Shown in pieces: positions 1-7,996 of a DNA stretch of 64,000 nt. Source of the DNA: Myxococcus stipitatus (GTDB lineage Bacteria > Myxococcota > Myxococcia > Myxococcales > Myxococcaceae); contig NZ_JAKCFI010000001.1 of assembly GCF_021412625.1 (NCBI RefSeq), positions 1 through 64,000 on the forward strand, written 5' to 3'. The notes beneath the pieces are model-generated. The model searched no databases and had not been told where the DNA came from. It saw only the letters and a list, made by a program, of their open reading frames with translations. Within the stretch, counting starts at the first letter, position 1; each line of letters begins with the position of its first letter. Both the position numbers and the translations under genes were made by a program.

Positions 1-130
1 GGGGCTACCAAGGCAGCGCCCTGGATGGCCTGTGCCAGAGCCATGCGGCGATCTCCACGTATGAGATCGCCATACCCTCAACCAAGTCGGTAGGCCCTCG
101 CAAGGGCCACCTATCTGATCGGCATTGGCG

Positions 131-694
131 CTAGTCCGCGCCGCCCGCCTCCGCGCGCAGCCGCTCCAGGAAGAAGGCCACCACCACCAGCGAGTGGGTG
201 ATGTGTCCCTCCAGCACCAGGCGGGGGAGGTCGGCGCGCGGGTGCAGCTCCACGGCGATGTCCTCGCCCTCGTCCTGCTGGCCCGCATGCGCCTTCACGC
301 AGTCGAGCGCCAGGAAGCTGAAGCAGCGGTTGGTCTGCATCGCCGGGTTGGGGTGGACGGCGCCCAGCGGCACCACGCGGCCCGCGACGTAGCCCGTCTC
401 CTCCTCCAGCTCGCGGCGCGCGGCGGCGGCCGGGTCCTCGCCCGCGTCCACCATGCCTCCGGGGACCTCCAGCGTCGTCGCCTCCACGCCGAAGCGGAAC
501 TGCCGCACCAGGACCAGCTGGTCCTCCGCCGTCACCGCGATGACATTCACCCAGTCCGCGCAGTCCAGGTTCACCCGCGGGTGCTCCCGCTGGGTGCGTG
601 GGTCCGCCCAGCGGTCCTCGCGCACCCTAAGCACCCGGTAGTCATGCTCCAGCCCCCGGCGCAGGCGCTGCCAGGGCTTCACGGACGTCGACAT
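131..694 (-). CDS. NUDIX hydrolase (ADP-ribose pyrophosphatase-like)
   Basis: A 187-residue NUDIX-fold protein, expected to hydrolyse a nucleoside diphosphate linked to another moiety; the ADP-sugar subgroup is the nearest general match. The NUDIX box is complete: GGMVDAGED, then RRELEEETGY about seven residues on (G-x5-E-x7-REL-x-EE-x-G), which supplies the Mg-binding glutamates. The N-terminal part contains VNVIAVTAEDQLVLVRQFR, the usual first strands of the fold. The ATG at 694 is chosen because a purine-rich stretch (CTGGAGG on the coding strand) lies upstream; the frame stays open further upstream, but that reading overlaps the next gene antisense to its codon bias. It is downstream of the SirB1-like gene on the same strand, about 50 bp apart. 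Exact substrate is not determinable from sequence. Confidence 0.9.
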   Translation of the reverse strand: MSTSVKPWQRLRRGLEHDYRVLRVREDRWADPRTQREHPRVNLDCADWVNVIAVTAEDQLVLVRQFRFGVEATTLEVPGGMVDAGEDPAAAARRELEEETGYVAGRVVPLGAVHPNPAMQTNRCFSFLALDCVKAHAGQQDEGEDIAVELHPRADLPRLVLEGHITHSLVVVAFFLERLRAEAGGAD

Positions 695-744
695 GGGACG
701 AAGGCCTCCAGGAGGGGGAGCCCTCGCCGGGCCCCATTTCCACG

Positions 745-1611
745 TCAGTTGAGCAGCGAGGCGCGCTCGCGCAGCTCGCGGGCGGTCAGCTCCAGCCTGT
801 CGCGATCCGGCGCCTCTGGCGACAGCTCCAGGCACCGCTCCACGTCGCGCAGCGCGGCGCGGTACGCGCCCAGGTTGGCCAGGAGCCCCGCCCGCGTGCG
901 CAGCTCCCCCGGGTGGTCCGGCGCCAGGAGCAGGAGCAGGTCCACCACCGCCAGCCCCCGCTCCTGGTCCTCGCGCCCCAGGTAGACGCGCCGCAGGTTG
1001 GACAGCATGCGGTAGGCGATGAGCTCCACGGGGGCGGGGGCGAGCATGGCCCGGTCGAACTTGAGCTGCGGCGCCACGCGCTTGAGCAGCTCCTCGCAGC
1101 CGTGCTCGGTGAGGATGTCCCCGTCGTGGAACGGGTCCATCACCAGCTTGTGGTCCCCCGCGTCGTGCGCGACCAGGAAGTGCCCGGGGAAGGGCACCCC
1201 GTAGAGGGGGATGCCCGCGCGGCGCGCGACCTCCAGGTACACCACCGACAGCGTTATCGGCAGGCCCACCTTCCGCTCCAGCACCTGGTCCAGGAAGCTG
1301 TTCTCCGGCGCGTGGTAGTCCTCCGCGTTGCCGCGAAAGCCCTCGATGTCCGACAGCACGTGCCGCAGCGCGCGCAGCGGCGCGAGCGCCTCGCCCCGCT
1401 CCTTCAGCCGCTCCATCTCCACCTGGACCCGGCACGCCAGCACGTCCAGCACGTGCAGGCACGCCGACGCGTCCAGCTCCGGCTGCTGCAGCGTGGCGAT
1501 GGCCAACGCCGCCAGGTCCAGGCGCGGCGGCTCCGCGGCCAGCGCCGACACCAACCGTTCACGGGCCAGCGGCGGGCTGAATCCAGAGGGGATGCTCACG
1601 GGCGCAACCAC
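745..1611 (-). CDS. SirB1/transglutaminase-like protein with TPR-like tail
   Basis: A 288-residue protein of the SirB1 (Transglut_core2) family. The core has FRGNAEDYHAPENSFLDQVL and then GLPITLSVVYLEVARRAGIPLYGV, GHFLV and DPFHDGDIL, the signature block of this family, in which the usual transglutaminase Cys is generally replaced. The last 80 or so residues (from about residue 205) are helical and TPR-like. No signal peptide is visible, so a cytoplasmic location is likely. Biochemical role is not established for the family in myxobacteria. It reads in the same direction as the NUDIX gene and probably shares a transcript. The start at 1611 gives a normal family length. Confidence 0.85.
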   Translation of the reverse strand: MVAPVSIPSGFSPPLARERLVSALAAEPPRLDLAALAIATLQQPELDASACLHVLDVLACRVQVEMERLKERGEALAPLRALRHVLSDIEGFRGNAEDYHAPENSFLDQVLERKVGLPITLSVVYLEVARRAGIPLYGVPFPGHFLVAHDAGDHKLVMDPFHDGDILTEHGCEELLKRVAPQLKFDRAMLAPAPVELIAYRMLSNLRRVYLGREDQERGLAVVDLLLLLAPDHPGELRTRAGLLANLGAYRAALRDVERCLELSPEAPDRDRLELTARELRERASLLN

Positions 1612-1653
1612 TAACCCACGCCGGGACGGACGGCAAAGGCAGGCGGCCGAGCG

Positions 1654-1929
1654 TCAGTAGGTCGGCGGTTCATACGGCAGCCTCCCCTTGATTTCCGCGC
1701 GGAGGGCCATTTGAGCCGCAATCAGCCCCGCCAACAGTCCATCCTCGAACTCGAACGTCGGGTGTTCCTTGAGTTGCGGGAAGTCATGCGGGTTGCGGAC
1801 CTCCTCGGGGGTGATGTTGGGGACGGCCTCGCGGGCCAGGCGCAGCACCTTGGCTTGTTGCTGCGAAATCATCCGCTCGAAGAGGGGGCCGGCCAGCTCG
1901 AGCATGCTGTGGGCCAGTTCTTCCGTCAT
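1654..1929 (-). CDS. small conserved hypothetical protein (91 aa)
   Basis: A 91-residue acidic-to-neutral protein without recognised domain, beginning MTEELAHSMLELAGPLFERM and ending with a Pro/Tyr-rich tail. The N-terminal half is predicted helical; it has no signal peptide, membrane segment or cysteine. The ATG at 1929 lies 8 bp after the stop of the YiiX-like gene, so it is almost certainly translated from the same mRNA. The longer open frame upstream is the out-of-frame shadow of that gene. I do not recognise the family and assign no function; the tight coupling suggests a helper of the upstream hydrolase, which is inference. Confidence 0.7.
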   Translation of the reverse strand: MTEELAHSMLELAGPLFERMISQQQAKVLRLAREAVPNITPEEVRNPHDFPQLKEHPTFEFEDGLLAGLIAAQMALRAEIKGRLPYEPPTY

Positions 1930-1937
1930 GTGAGTGT

Positions 1938-3512
1938 CTACTCCTGGGCGATGTCCCACTTGGCGCGGCGGTAGCTGTAACGGAAGGCGGCCTCGTCCGC
2001 CTCTTTCGCGTCGCCGTGGCCCTCTCTTCCGTCCAGGAAGGCGACGAAGTCGAGCTGGCGGTCCGGCTTGCCGTACTCCGCGTCGAACAGGCGCACCAGC
2101 TCGTTGGCGGGCAGGGTGCGCCGGCCGGCGACGCTGACCAGGGGGATGGAGAGGCCGCGCGTCTCCTTGGCCGGGGCGTAGGACTTCCACACCAGCTCCG
2201 TGCACACCAGCGTCTGGTCGGAGAAGAAGTCGAAGTCGAAGTCGTACGGGCGGCCCTGGAAGGTGAAGGCGCGGAGGATGGCGCGCGCCTTGTCCACGCG
2301 CGGCAGGCGGGGGCGCATGACGCCCAGGTAGTCCACGCGCATGCCGTGCTCCAGGCCGGTGAAGGACACGCCCTCGCTGATGGATTCGATGATGCGGATG
2401 GGGTCGCCGTGGGCGTCCTGGCCGGTGTACTCGGCCCACTTGGCGGGGAAGGCCCGGGCCAGGTGCGCGGTGAAGGTGGCGGGGGCGCCGGGCAGGGTGG
2501 CCACCCACGCCTTCACCTCCGGGTCCTCGTCGAAGTACGCGGCCAGCTGCGGGGGCGTGCCCACGAACAGCTCCGCGTGGGGCCAGAAGCCCGGCAGTCC
2601 GATGTTGGACAGATACCAGTTCTGCCGCGCCACCATGATGTCGCCCGGCTCCATGCGCCCGAGCACGGAGAGCACCTGCTCGCGGGTGATGAGCGGCTCG
2701 CCCACGCGGCGCACGCGGGTGTCGCCCATCCATTCGGCCACCGCGCGCTGCACTGGGAAGAAGGCGCGCTGGGCGGAGTCCTGGGTGATGTCCGCGGCGG
2801 CCTTGGCGAAGAGGGTGGCGCCGCGCTTCTGGAGCAGGCCCCGGGCCACCTCGCTGTTGAGCTTCATCTCCTGCATCAGCCACGGCACGCGCGGCGCGTC
2901 CAGCGCCCCGGCCTTCACCAGCAGCGGGCGCAGCTGCTCCTTGTACATGTCGCCGGTGTACAGCTGTGTCGTGGTGGCGACGTGGATGACCTTCTCCTTG
3001 AAGCGGGCGAAGGCCCTGGCGGGCAGGCCGTGCTCGGGGGTGGGCTCGTCCAGCATCACCTCGAGCTGCTTCTTGCCGCCCGTCAGGTCCGCGTAGGTGA
3101 GGCCGTGGGCCAGCTCCGTGGTGAGCGCGCCGTGGGTGAGCAGGAAGCCCCAGGCGTGCTTCTTCGGCTGGGTGAGCGAGGACACCTTCACGAAGTCCCA
3201 GTAGCGCTGGCGGATGACCTCCGTGGAGACGAAGTAGTCGAAGAAGGCGGCCCACGTGCTGAGCACCCGCTGCTTCTGGTCCGGCGTGTACGGCATGCTC
3301 TGCTTCTGCTGGTAGACGCCGCGCGACTGCTTCACGTCCTCCTGGAGCCTGCGCAGGCCCTGCGCGTAGCGCTCCAGCAGGACCAGGTCCCGCTGGGCCT
3401 GGGCGACGAAGGCCTCGTCGTCGAGCGCGTAGACGTCCTTGGGCGCGGCGGGGGGAGGGGCGGCCGGGTGGGTGGCGACGAGCCAGGCGAGCAGCAGGGA
3501 CGCGGCGGGCAT
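1938..3512 (-). CDS. YiiX/YebB-like permuted papain-fold cysteine hydrolase, exported
   Basis: A 524-residue protein with an N-terminal hydrophobic stretch (MPAASLLLAWLVATHPAAPP) that fits a secretion signal. Residues about 30-270 are helical and of unknown role. The C-terminal part from about 287 carries the circularly permuted NlpC/P60 (YiiX/YaeF, amidase/peptidase) signature: PGDIMVARQN, then WPHAELFVG with the candidate catalytic His312, and later LVCTELVWKSY with the candidate nucleophile Cys437. His preceding Cys is the permuted order. Likely substrate is a cell-envelope amide or acyl bond; this is inferred from the family. Gene starts at the ATG at 3512, divergent from the DUF2795 gene, and is followed after 8 bp by a 91-residue gene. 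Confidence 0.8.
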   Translation of the reverse strand: MPAASLLLAWLVATHPAAPPPAAPKDVYALDDEAFVAQAQRDLVLLERYAQGLRRLQEDVKQSRGVYQQKQSMPYTPDQKQRVLSTWAAFFDYFVSTEVIRQRYWDFVKVSSLTQPKKHAWGFLLTHGALTTELAHGLTYADLTGGKKQLEVMLDEPTPEHGLPARAFARFKEKVIHVATTTQLYTGDMYKEQLRPLLVKAGALDAPRVPWLMQEMKLNSEVARGLLQKRGATLFAKAAADITQDSAQRAFFPVQRAVAEWMGDTRVRRVGEPLITREQVLSVLGRMEPGDIMVARQNWYLSNIGLPGFWPHAELFVGTPPQLAAYFDEDPEVKAWVATLPGAPATFTAHLARAFPAKWAEYTGQDAHGDPIRIIESISEGVSFTGLEHGMRVDYLGVMRPRLPRVDKARAILRAFTFQGRPYDFDFDFFSDQTLVCTELVWKSYAPAKETRGLSIPLVSVAGRRTLPANELVRLFDAEYGKPDRQLDFVAFLDGREGHGDAKEADEAAFRYSYRRAKWDIAQE

Positions 3513-3713
3513 GGGATGGAGGGCTCCGGAAGGGCGGACTGCGACGCCGTGCACTCTATCCGGCAAACGCGCCGGGCGGCTGGCCCCCTGTCCGGCCGGG
3601 TGAGGAGGGCGGGGCGGCCGGGTGGTCCGGCGCGCGGGCCATCCCCACGTTGGAGGTACCCACTTGAGGCGCGCGCCGGCCCGCGACGGCCGGGGCAGAA
3701 AGGCAGAAGGCAG

Positions 3714-4031
3714 ATGGCATACGGAACCGCGGAGGACCCCGGGCGCTCCATCACCCCGCATCTGGACTCGGTGGACTACCCGACGACGCGGCAGGAGCTG
3801 GTCGACGCCGCCGAGGACAGCGGCGCCCCCGTCTCCATCATCAACGTGGTGAAGTGCCTGCCGCGCACGGAGTACGCGTCGAAGGAGGACGTGCTCAGGG
3901 ACCTGTCGGAGGCGGCGAGGCGGGCGGCCACCGGAGGACTCCCCGACGACGACGGCGCCCGGAGGGACCGGCGCAACATCGGCAGGGACCTGGTGGAGGG
4001 CGCGCCGGACGGGCAGACGCGCCACCCCTAG
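3714..4031 (+). CDS. DUF2795 family protein
   Basis: A 105-residue protein with the DUF2795 pattern: SVDYPTTRQELVDAAEDSGA, then a leucine-proline segment (KCLPRTEY) and SKEDVLRDLSEA. The family is widespread in Actinobacteria and Myxococcota; its molecular function is not established. The last 35 residues are charged and low complexity (DDDGARRDRRN) and look disordered. An AGAAGG-like Shine-Dalgarno sequence lies just before the ATG at 3714. It has its own 200-bp upstream region shared with the divergent hydrolase gene. Confidence 0.8.
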   Translation: MAYGTAEDPGRSITPHLDSVDYPTTRQELVDAAEDSGAPVSIINVVKCLPRTEYASKEDVLRDLSEAARRAATGGLPDDDGARRDRRNIGRDLVEGAPDGQTRHP

Positions 4032-4103
4032 CTCTCCGCGCGGGCGCGCTGGATGCGGAAGCGCTCGCGGGCGACGGCGGATTCTGCCAGCGTTCGCGGG
4101 CGC

Positions 4104-5018
4104 ATGCGTCCCTGGCTCCTGGTGTGCTGTGTGTTGCTGTCCCTGACCTCCGCCTGTCGCGGCAAGGGGGCGCGGCCGCCCCTGACGGTGCCCGCCTCCT
4201 CCCCGGCGGCGCGCGCGACGCGGCTGGGCTTCCAGCCCCCCGTGGACCGGGTGCTCACCGAGTCCCAGCGCGCCACCCGCGCCGTGGAGCGCGACGGCTC
4301 CGTCATTCACGACGAGGCGGAGCTCACCACCGAGTCCCGCTTCACCCCCGCCGACGGGGGCTGGCTCCTGACGCAGACGGTGTCGCGTGCGCACCCGACG
4401 CGCGGCGGCGCGCCGGTGGAGACGTGGGTGGACGACGTCCTCTCGCGCTTCACCCTGCGCGTGCGGCTGGCCGCGGACGGGGCCTTCATCAAGCTGGTGT
4501 CCCCGGAGGCCGCGCAGGATGCGGTGCGTCAGGTGGTGCCTGCGGGCCCGGGGGCGCGGGCGCTGGAGCGCTTCTTCGCGCCGGATGCGCTTGAGGCGCG
4601 CACGCGGCGCGAGTGGGAGGCGAAGTACGGGGGCCTGCTCCAGCGCAACCTCTCCGAGGGGCAGCGCACGTGGGCGGTGGACGTGTCGCCGGTGGGCGAG
4701 GACACCCAGCTGGCGTACGTGTTGGAGCGCACGGTGCAAGGCACGCGGGATACCGAGTACGGTGACGCGGTGGTGTTGACCCTCCGGTGCCTGGACGCGC
4801 TGCCGGAGGACGCGCCGGACGAGCTGACGGACGCGTGGGTGGCGGCGGGACGGCCGGAGCTGACGCCCGGGGTGACGTGCGAGGGCGAGCAGGTGGTGGC
4901 GTCCGGGCGCTTCGTGCCGGTGAGCCGCGAGCTCACGGTGAAGGCGCGCGTGGGCGGGGCGGCGTGGACGGTGACGACGGAGTCGCGAGCGCAGGGACTG
5001 CAAGAGGAGGCGCGATGA
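4104..5018 (+). CDS. putative lipoprotein of unknown function
   Basis: A 304-residue protein that begins with a lipoprotein signal (RPWLLVCCVLLSLTSACRG; lipobox LTSAC), so it is expected to be lipidated and held in the inner or outer membrane. The mature part is rich in charged beta-type segments with no recognised domain. The ATG at 4104 was chosen over the upstream one at 4053 because it puts the signal peptide at the N-terminus. Its stop overlaps the ATG of the following CoA-binding gene (ATGA), implying translational coupling. Function unknown. Confidence 0.8.
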   Translation: MRPWLLVCCVLLSLTSACRGKGARPPLTVPASSPAARATRLGFQPPVDRVLTESQRATRAVERDGSVIHDEAELTTESRFTPADGGWLLTQTVSRAHPTRGGAPVETWVDDVLSRFTLRVRLAADGAFIKLVSPEAAQDAVRQVVPAGPGARALERFFAPDALEARTRREWEAKYGGLLQRNLSEGQRTWAVDVSPVGEDTQLAYVLERTVQGTRDTEYGDAVVLTLRCLDALPEDAPDELTDAWVAAGRPELTPGVTCEGEQVVASGRFVPVSRELTVKARVGGAAWTVTTESRAQGLQEEAR

Positions 5019-5458
5019 GCTGGGAAGACAACCTCATCGAGGACGAAGCGGGCGTGGCGCGCGTGGTGAAGCAGGCGCGGCGCGTGGCGGTGCTGGGCAT
5101 GAAGACGGAGCAGCAGTCGGGCCAGCCCGCCTTCTACGTCCCGGACTACCTGGCGCGCGCGGGCGTGGAGGTGGTGCCGGTGCCCGTCTACTACCCGGAC
5201 GTGACGCACATCCTGGGCACGCCCGTGTTCCGGCGGCTGGTGGACGTGCCGGGCGAGGTGGACGTGGTGGACGTCTTCCGGCGGCCCCAGGACATCGACG
5301 CGCACGTGGACGACATCATCGCCAAGAAGCCGAGGGCGGTGTGGTTCCAGTCCGGCATCCGCAACGACGCGGCGGCGGAGAAGCTGGCGCGCGCGGGCAT
5401 CCAGGTGGTGCAGGACCGCTGCCTCATGGTGGACCACCGGCGCTACGGCGGGCGGTGA
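5015..5458 (+). CDS. CoA-binding domain protein (YccU-like)
   Basis: A 147-residue single-domain Rossmann-type CoA-binding protein. Visible hallmarks are the first strand/loop RRVAVLGMKTEQQSGQPAFYV, the VVPVPVYYPDVTHILGTPVF segment, and AVWFQSGIRNDAAAEKLARAG before a final VVQDRCLMVDH. It resembles the nucleotide-binding half of succinyl-CoA synthetase alpha subunits but lacks the ligase part, as in YccU. Translation is coupled to the upstream lipoprotein by a 4-bp ATGA overlap. Ligand and process are not known for this family. Confidence 0.9.
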   Translation: MSWEDNLIEDEAGVARVVKQARRVAVLGMKTEQQSGQPAFYVPDYLARAGVEVVPVPVYYPDVTHILGTPVFRRLVDVPGEVDVVDVFRRPQDIDAHVDDIIAKKPRAVWFQSGIRNDAAAEKLARAGIQVVQDRCLMVDHRRYGGR

Positions 5459-5508
5459 CGTACCGCGGCGGGCGCGCGCTCCAACCGCCTTGCTAGGCTC
5501 CTGGGCCC

Positions 5509-6108
5509 ATGGGCGTCCAGGACTACCGCTGCAGTGTTTGCGCGACCCCCACCAGCTACGACTGTGGGGAGCCGCGGGGCCAGGAGTGCGAGGAGTCCGG
5601 CGTCGGCAACGACGGGGCGGTGCTGGACCTGTTCTTCTTCGAGGCGGACGACGCCCCCGACGCGCCAGAGGACTTCGAGGCCGCGCGGGGCCGTGCGCTG
5701 CGGGTCCAGACGTTGAAGACGAAGTACGACTGGGGCGCGTGGGAGTTCGAGCCGAGCCTCAACTACCGCGAGCTGCTCATGGACGACGAGGACGCCACGG
5801 GCATCTGGGCCATCCGCCCGTTCGACGAGGACACGAGCGAGGGGACTCCCGTCGAGCTGGACATCCCCGACGGTGAGCGGGTCTGGGTGGTGAACTACTG
5901 CCCGCCGTGTCGAGAGCTGTTCGTGGACCAGCGCGGCTCCGCCGGCGACGCGTGCGCCCTGTACCTGGAGGCCGTGGCGGAGGGCCTGGGCCTGGAGTTC
6001 GAGGCGGGCGGGGCCCCGGACGCGAAGGCGGCGTTCGTCGAGCGCGTCCGGGCGCGCGTCGCCCACCGCCTGCCCGAGAAGCGCGCGGTGAAGCCGACGC
6101 GGAAGTAG
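5509..6108 (+). CDS. cysteine-containing hypothetical protein, possible zinc-binding N-terminus
   Basis: A 199-residue protein starting MGVQDYRCSVCATPTSYDCG. Cys8 and Cys11 form a CxxC, Cys19 and Cys27 follow, and a second CxxC pair occurs in VNYCPPCRELF near residue 130, so a structural metal site is plausible. No signal peptide or membrane segment. The rest is acidic and not recognised. It stands alone, ending 20 bp before the convergent patatin-like gene. No function assigned. Confidence 0.7.
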   Translation: MGVQDYRCSVCATPTSYDCGEPRGQECEESGVGNDGAVLDLFFFEADDAPDAPEDFEAARGRALRVQTLKTKYDWGAWEFEPSLNYRELLMDDEDATGIWAIRPFDEDTSEGTPVELDIPDGERVWVVNYCPPCRELFVDQRGSAGDACALYLEAVAEGLGLEFEAGGAPDAKAAFVERVRARVAHRLPEKRAVKPTRK

Positions 6109-6127
6109 CCCGCGTCCCGCGCGCGGC

Positions 6128-7015
6128 TCACCACTGCGCCTGGGCGAAGGGCACGGGAGGCCGCGCGAGGGCGACCTCCGCGGACAGCCGGGCCTGGTCC
6201 AGCGCGTCGAAGCCGCGCTCCATGGTGGTGGGCGTCACCGGGGGCAGGTTGGAGACGACGACGTAGACGGGCACGTTGCGTCCGTCCAGCAGCTGGAGCT
6301 GGAGCCGGAAGTGGTCGCGGCGCAGCGCGGCCGAGCCCGCGGCCAGGCCCTGGGCGTACGCGAGCGGCCCGCCCACCACCTTGCGCGTCTTGCTGGGCAG
6401 GAAGTGCACGAGGATGGCGTCCAGGTCCTTGCCGATGGCGCTGTCGTGCAGCGACAGCGCGGGTGCCTTGTCCACCAGGCCGCCGTCCCAATACAGCTGG
6501 CCGTCCAGCGGCACCGCGCGGAACAGGCCCGGGTACGCGCACGTGGCGTGGACGCGCGGGGCCAGCTCCCCGGAGGTGAAGACCTCGTGGGTGCCGAGCG
6601 TGATGTTGGCGCCCACCAGCAGCAGCGGCGTCGGCAGGTCCTCGAAGGTGCGCGCGCCCAGCGTGTCCTCCAAGAGCCGCCGGAAGCGCTCGCCCTTGAG
6701 CAGGCCCGTCAGCCCGTGGCCGCTGGCGTCCGCGTTGAGCACCGCGCCAATGGGGTCCGGGTCCCAGAAGTGGGCCCGCGTCTGGCGCAGCACCAGCTCC
6801 TCGATGGCGTGCACCGGCATGCCCGCCGCCGCGTACGCCGCCACCATGCCCCCGGCGGACGTCCCCGCGTACGCCTGGGGCCTCAGCCCCGCGCCCGCCA
6901 GCCCCTTGAGGAAGCCCGCATGCCCATAGAAGCCGAAGTACCCGGCGGAGAGGACCAGCCCGAACCGCTTGCCTTCGAGGAGCTGACGCAGAGTCGGAGA
7001 CGCCATGTCCCACAT
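6128..7015 (-). CDS. patatin-like phospholipase family protein
   Basis: A 295-residue patatin-fold hydrolase. The nucleophile elbow is GTSAG with Ser53, and the dyad aspartate is Asp177 in YWDGGLVD, so the Ser-Asp catalytic pair is intact. The segment that normally forms the glycine-rich oxyanion hole (GGGxRG type) reads LVLSAGYFGFYGHAGFL, which is atypical. No secretion signal is evident, suggesting cytoplasmic or membrane-associated action on lipid acyl esters. The start at 7015 gives two extra residues before a second ATG at 7006; either is possible. It is divergently placed from the ArsR-methyltransferase gene, sharing an 84-bp intergenic region. Confidence 0.85.
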   Translation of the reverse strand: MWDMASPTLRQLLEGKRFGLVLSAGYFGFYGHAGFLKGLAGAGLRPQAYAGTSAGGMVAAYAAAGMPVHAIEELVLRQTRAHFWDPDPIGAVLNADASGHGLTGLLKGERFRRLLEDTLGARTFEDLPTPLLLVGANITLGTHEVFTSGELAPRVHATCAYPGLFRAVPLDGQLYWDGGLVDKAPALSLHDSAIGKDLDAILVHFLPSKTRKVVGGPLAYAQGLAAGSAALRRDHFRLQLQLLDGRNVPVYVVVSNLPPVTPTTMERGFDALDQARLSAEVALARPPVPFAQAQW

Positions 7016-7073
7016 CTACCACTGTCCGTTGCCGGGCATGCAGTGCGTCGAAAGTCCTCTGGCCATCAGCTTG

Positions 7074-7093
7074 GCATCGACGTATGTTGATGC
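7074..7093. promoter_or_regulatory. 20-bp inverted repeat, candidate operator of the ArsR-methyltransferase/metH unit
   Basis: The sequence GCATCGACGTATGTTGATGC reads nearly the same on both strands: 8 of 10 arm positions match. It ends 6 bp before the ATG of the ArsR-type gene at 7100, a typical position for an autoregulatory ArsR-family site. ArsR-family dimers bind such 16-22 bp palindromes. No clear Shine-Dalgarno sequence fits between the repeat and the start codon, so the transcript may begin close to the ATG. Confidence 0.5.
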
Positions 7094-7099
7094 GGCGAT

Positions 7100-7996
7100 A
7101 TGGAAGCTCTGTCCCAATCCTTCCGGGCCCTGGGAGACCCGACGCGGCTGCGCATCCTCCGCCTGGTGTCCGAGGCGCCGTTGAACGTGACGGAGCTGGT
7201 GTCGCTGGTGGGGGTGGCGCAGTCCTCGGTGTCGCACCACCTGGGCAAGCTCAAGGGGCTGGGGCTCATCCGCGAGGAGCGGCAGGCGGGCTACAGCTAC
7301 TACTCGCTCGCGCTGGACGGGGAGGACGCCCGCTGGCCGCTCATCCGGCTGGCGCGCGAGGCGGAGGACGCGGCGGGGGACTCGGCGCGGCTGAAGGACC
7401 TCTTGCGCGCGCGCGAGGACCGGCAGGCGCTCAACGAGCGGCTGCTCGAGCCGGGCCAGTCGTGGTTTCTGTGGGCGGGCGCGCTGGCGTCGCTGTTGCC
7501 GCCCCTGGACGTGGCGGACTTCGGCTGTGGCACGGGCGTGTTGAGCGTGGCCATCGCCCGGTGGGCGCGGCACGTGTGGGCCATCGACCAGAACGCGGAG
7601 GCGCTGACGCAGGCGAAGGCGCGCGCCGGCCGCGAGGGCGCCTCCAACGTCACCTTCCTCTGCGAGGACCTGCAGCGGCTGTCGCTGTCCGCGGGACGCA
7701 TGGACCTGGTGGTGATTTCGCAGAGCCTGCACCACGTGGAGTCCCCGTCCGCGGTGCTGGCGGAGGCCGCGCGGCTGCTCAAGCCGGGCGGCCGGCTGGT
7801 GTTGCTGGAGTTGATGCCGCACGAGGAGCGCTGGGTGGTGGAGCGGCTGGGCCACCGCCACCTGGGCTTCGTTCCCGAGGGACTGGAGGCGGCGCTGCGC
7901 GAGCAGGGCTTCCAGTCGCTCACCCGAGAGACGCACGCGCGTGACGGGGCGAGCCCCTTCCGCGTCTTCCTGCTGACAGGAGTCAAGCCGTCATGA
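7100..7996 (+). CDS. ArsR-family regulator fused to a SAM-dependent methyltransferase domain
   Basis: A 298-residue two-domain protein. Residues 1-85 form an ArsR-type winged helix (FRALGDPTRLRILRLVSEA, then the recognition helix region VAQSSVSHHLGKLKGLGL). Residues about 100-298 form a class I methyltransferase: motif I VADFGCGTGVLSVAIA, acidic VWAID, motif IV region MDLVVISQSLHHVE and LKPGGRLVLLELMP. It overlaps metH by 4 bp (ATGA), so both are translated from one message. This arrangement resembles SahR-type control of the methionine cycle, in which an ArsR regulator senses S-adenosylhomocysteine; here the methyltransferase fold could serve as the sensor. That is inference. An in-frame stop at 7088-7090 leaves 7100 as the only ATG/GTG start. 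Confidence 0.88.
   Translation: MEALSQSFRALGDPTRLRILRLVSEAPLNVTELVSLVGVAQSSVSHHLGKLKGLGLIREERQAGYSYYSLALDGEDARWPLIRLAREAEDAAGDSARLKDLLRAREDRQALNERLLEPGQSWFLWAGALASLLPPLDVADFGCGTGVLSVAIARWARHVWAIDQNAEALTQAKARAGREGASNVTFLCEDLQRLSLSAGRMDLVVISQSLHHVESPSAVLAEAARLLKPGGRLVLLELMPHEERWVVERLGHRHLGFVPEGLEAALREQGFQSLTRETHARDGASPFRVFLLTGVKPS

Noticed and set aside
1..134. Open frame from base 3 to a TAG at 132-134, plus hairpins at 47-71 (9-bp arms) and 93-108
   Set aside because: The frame is short, has no clear family match and ends inside the NUDIX gene stop region; the hairpins lack a T-run and no upstream gene can be seen, so none could be called a feature.
7060..7099. Sigma-70 promoter for the ArsR-methyltransferase gene (TATGTT as -10)
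   Set aside because: No -35 box at proper spacing; only the palindrome is reported.
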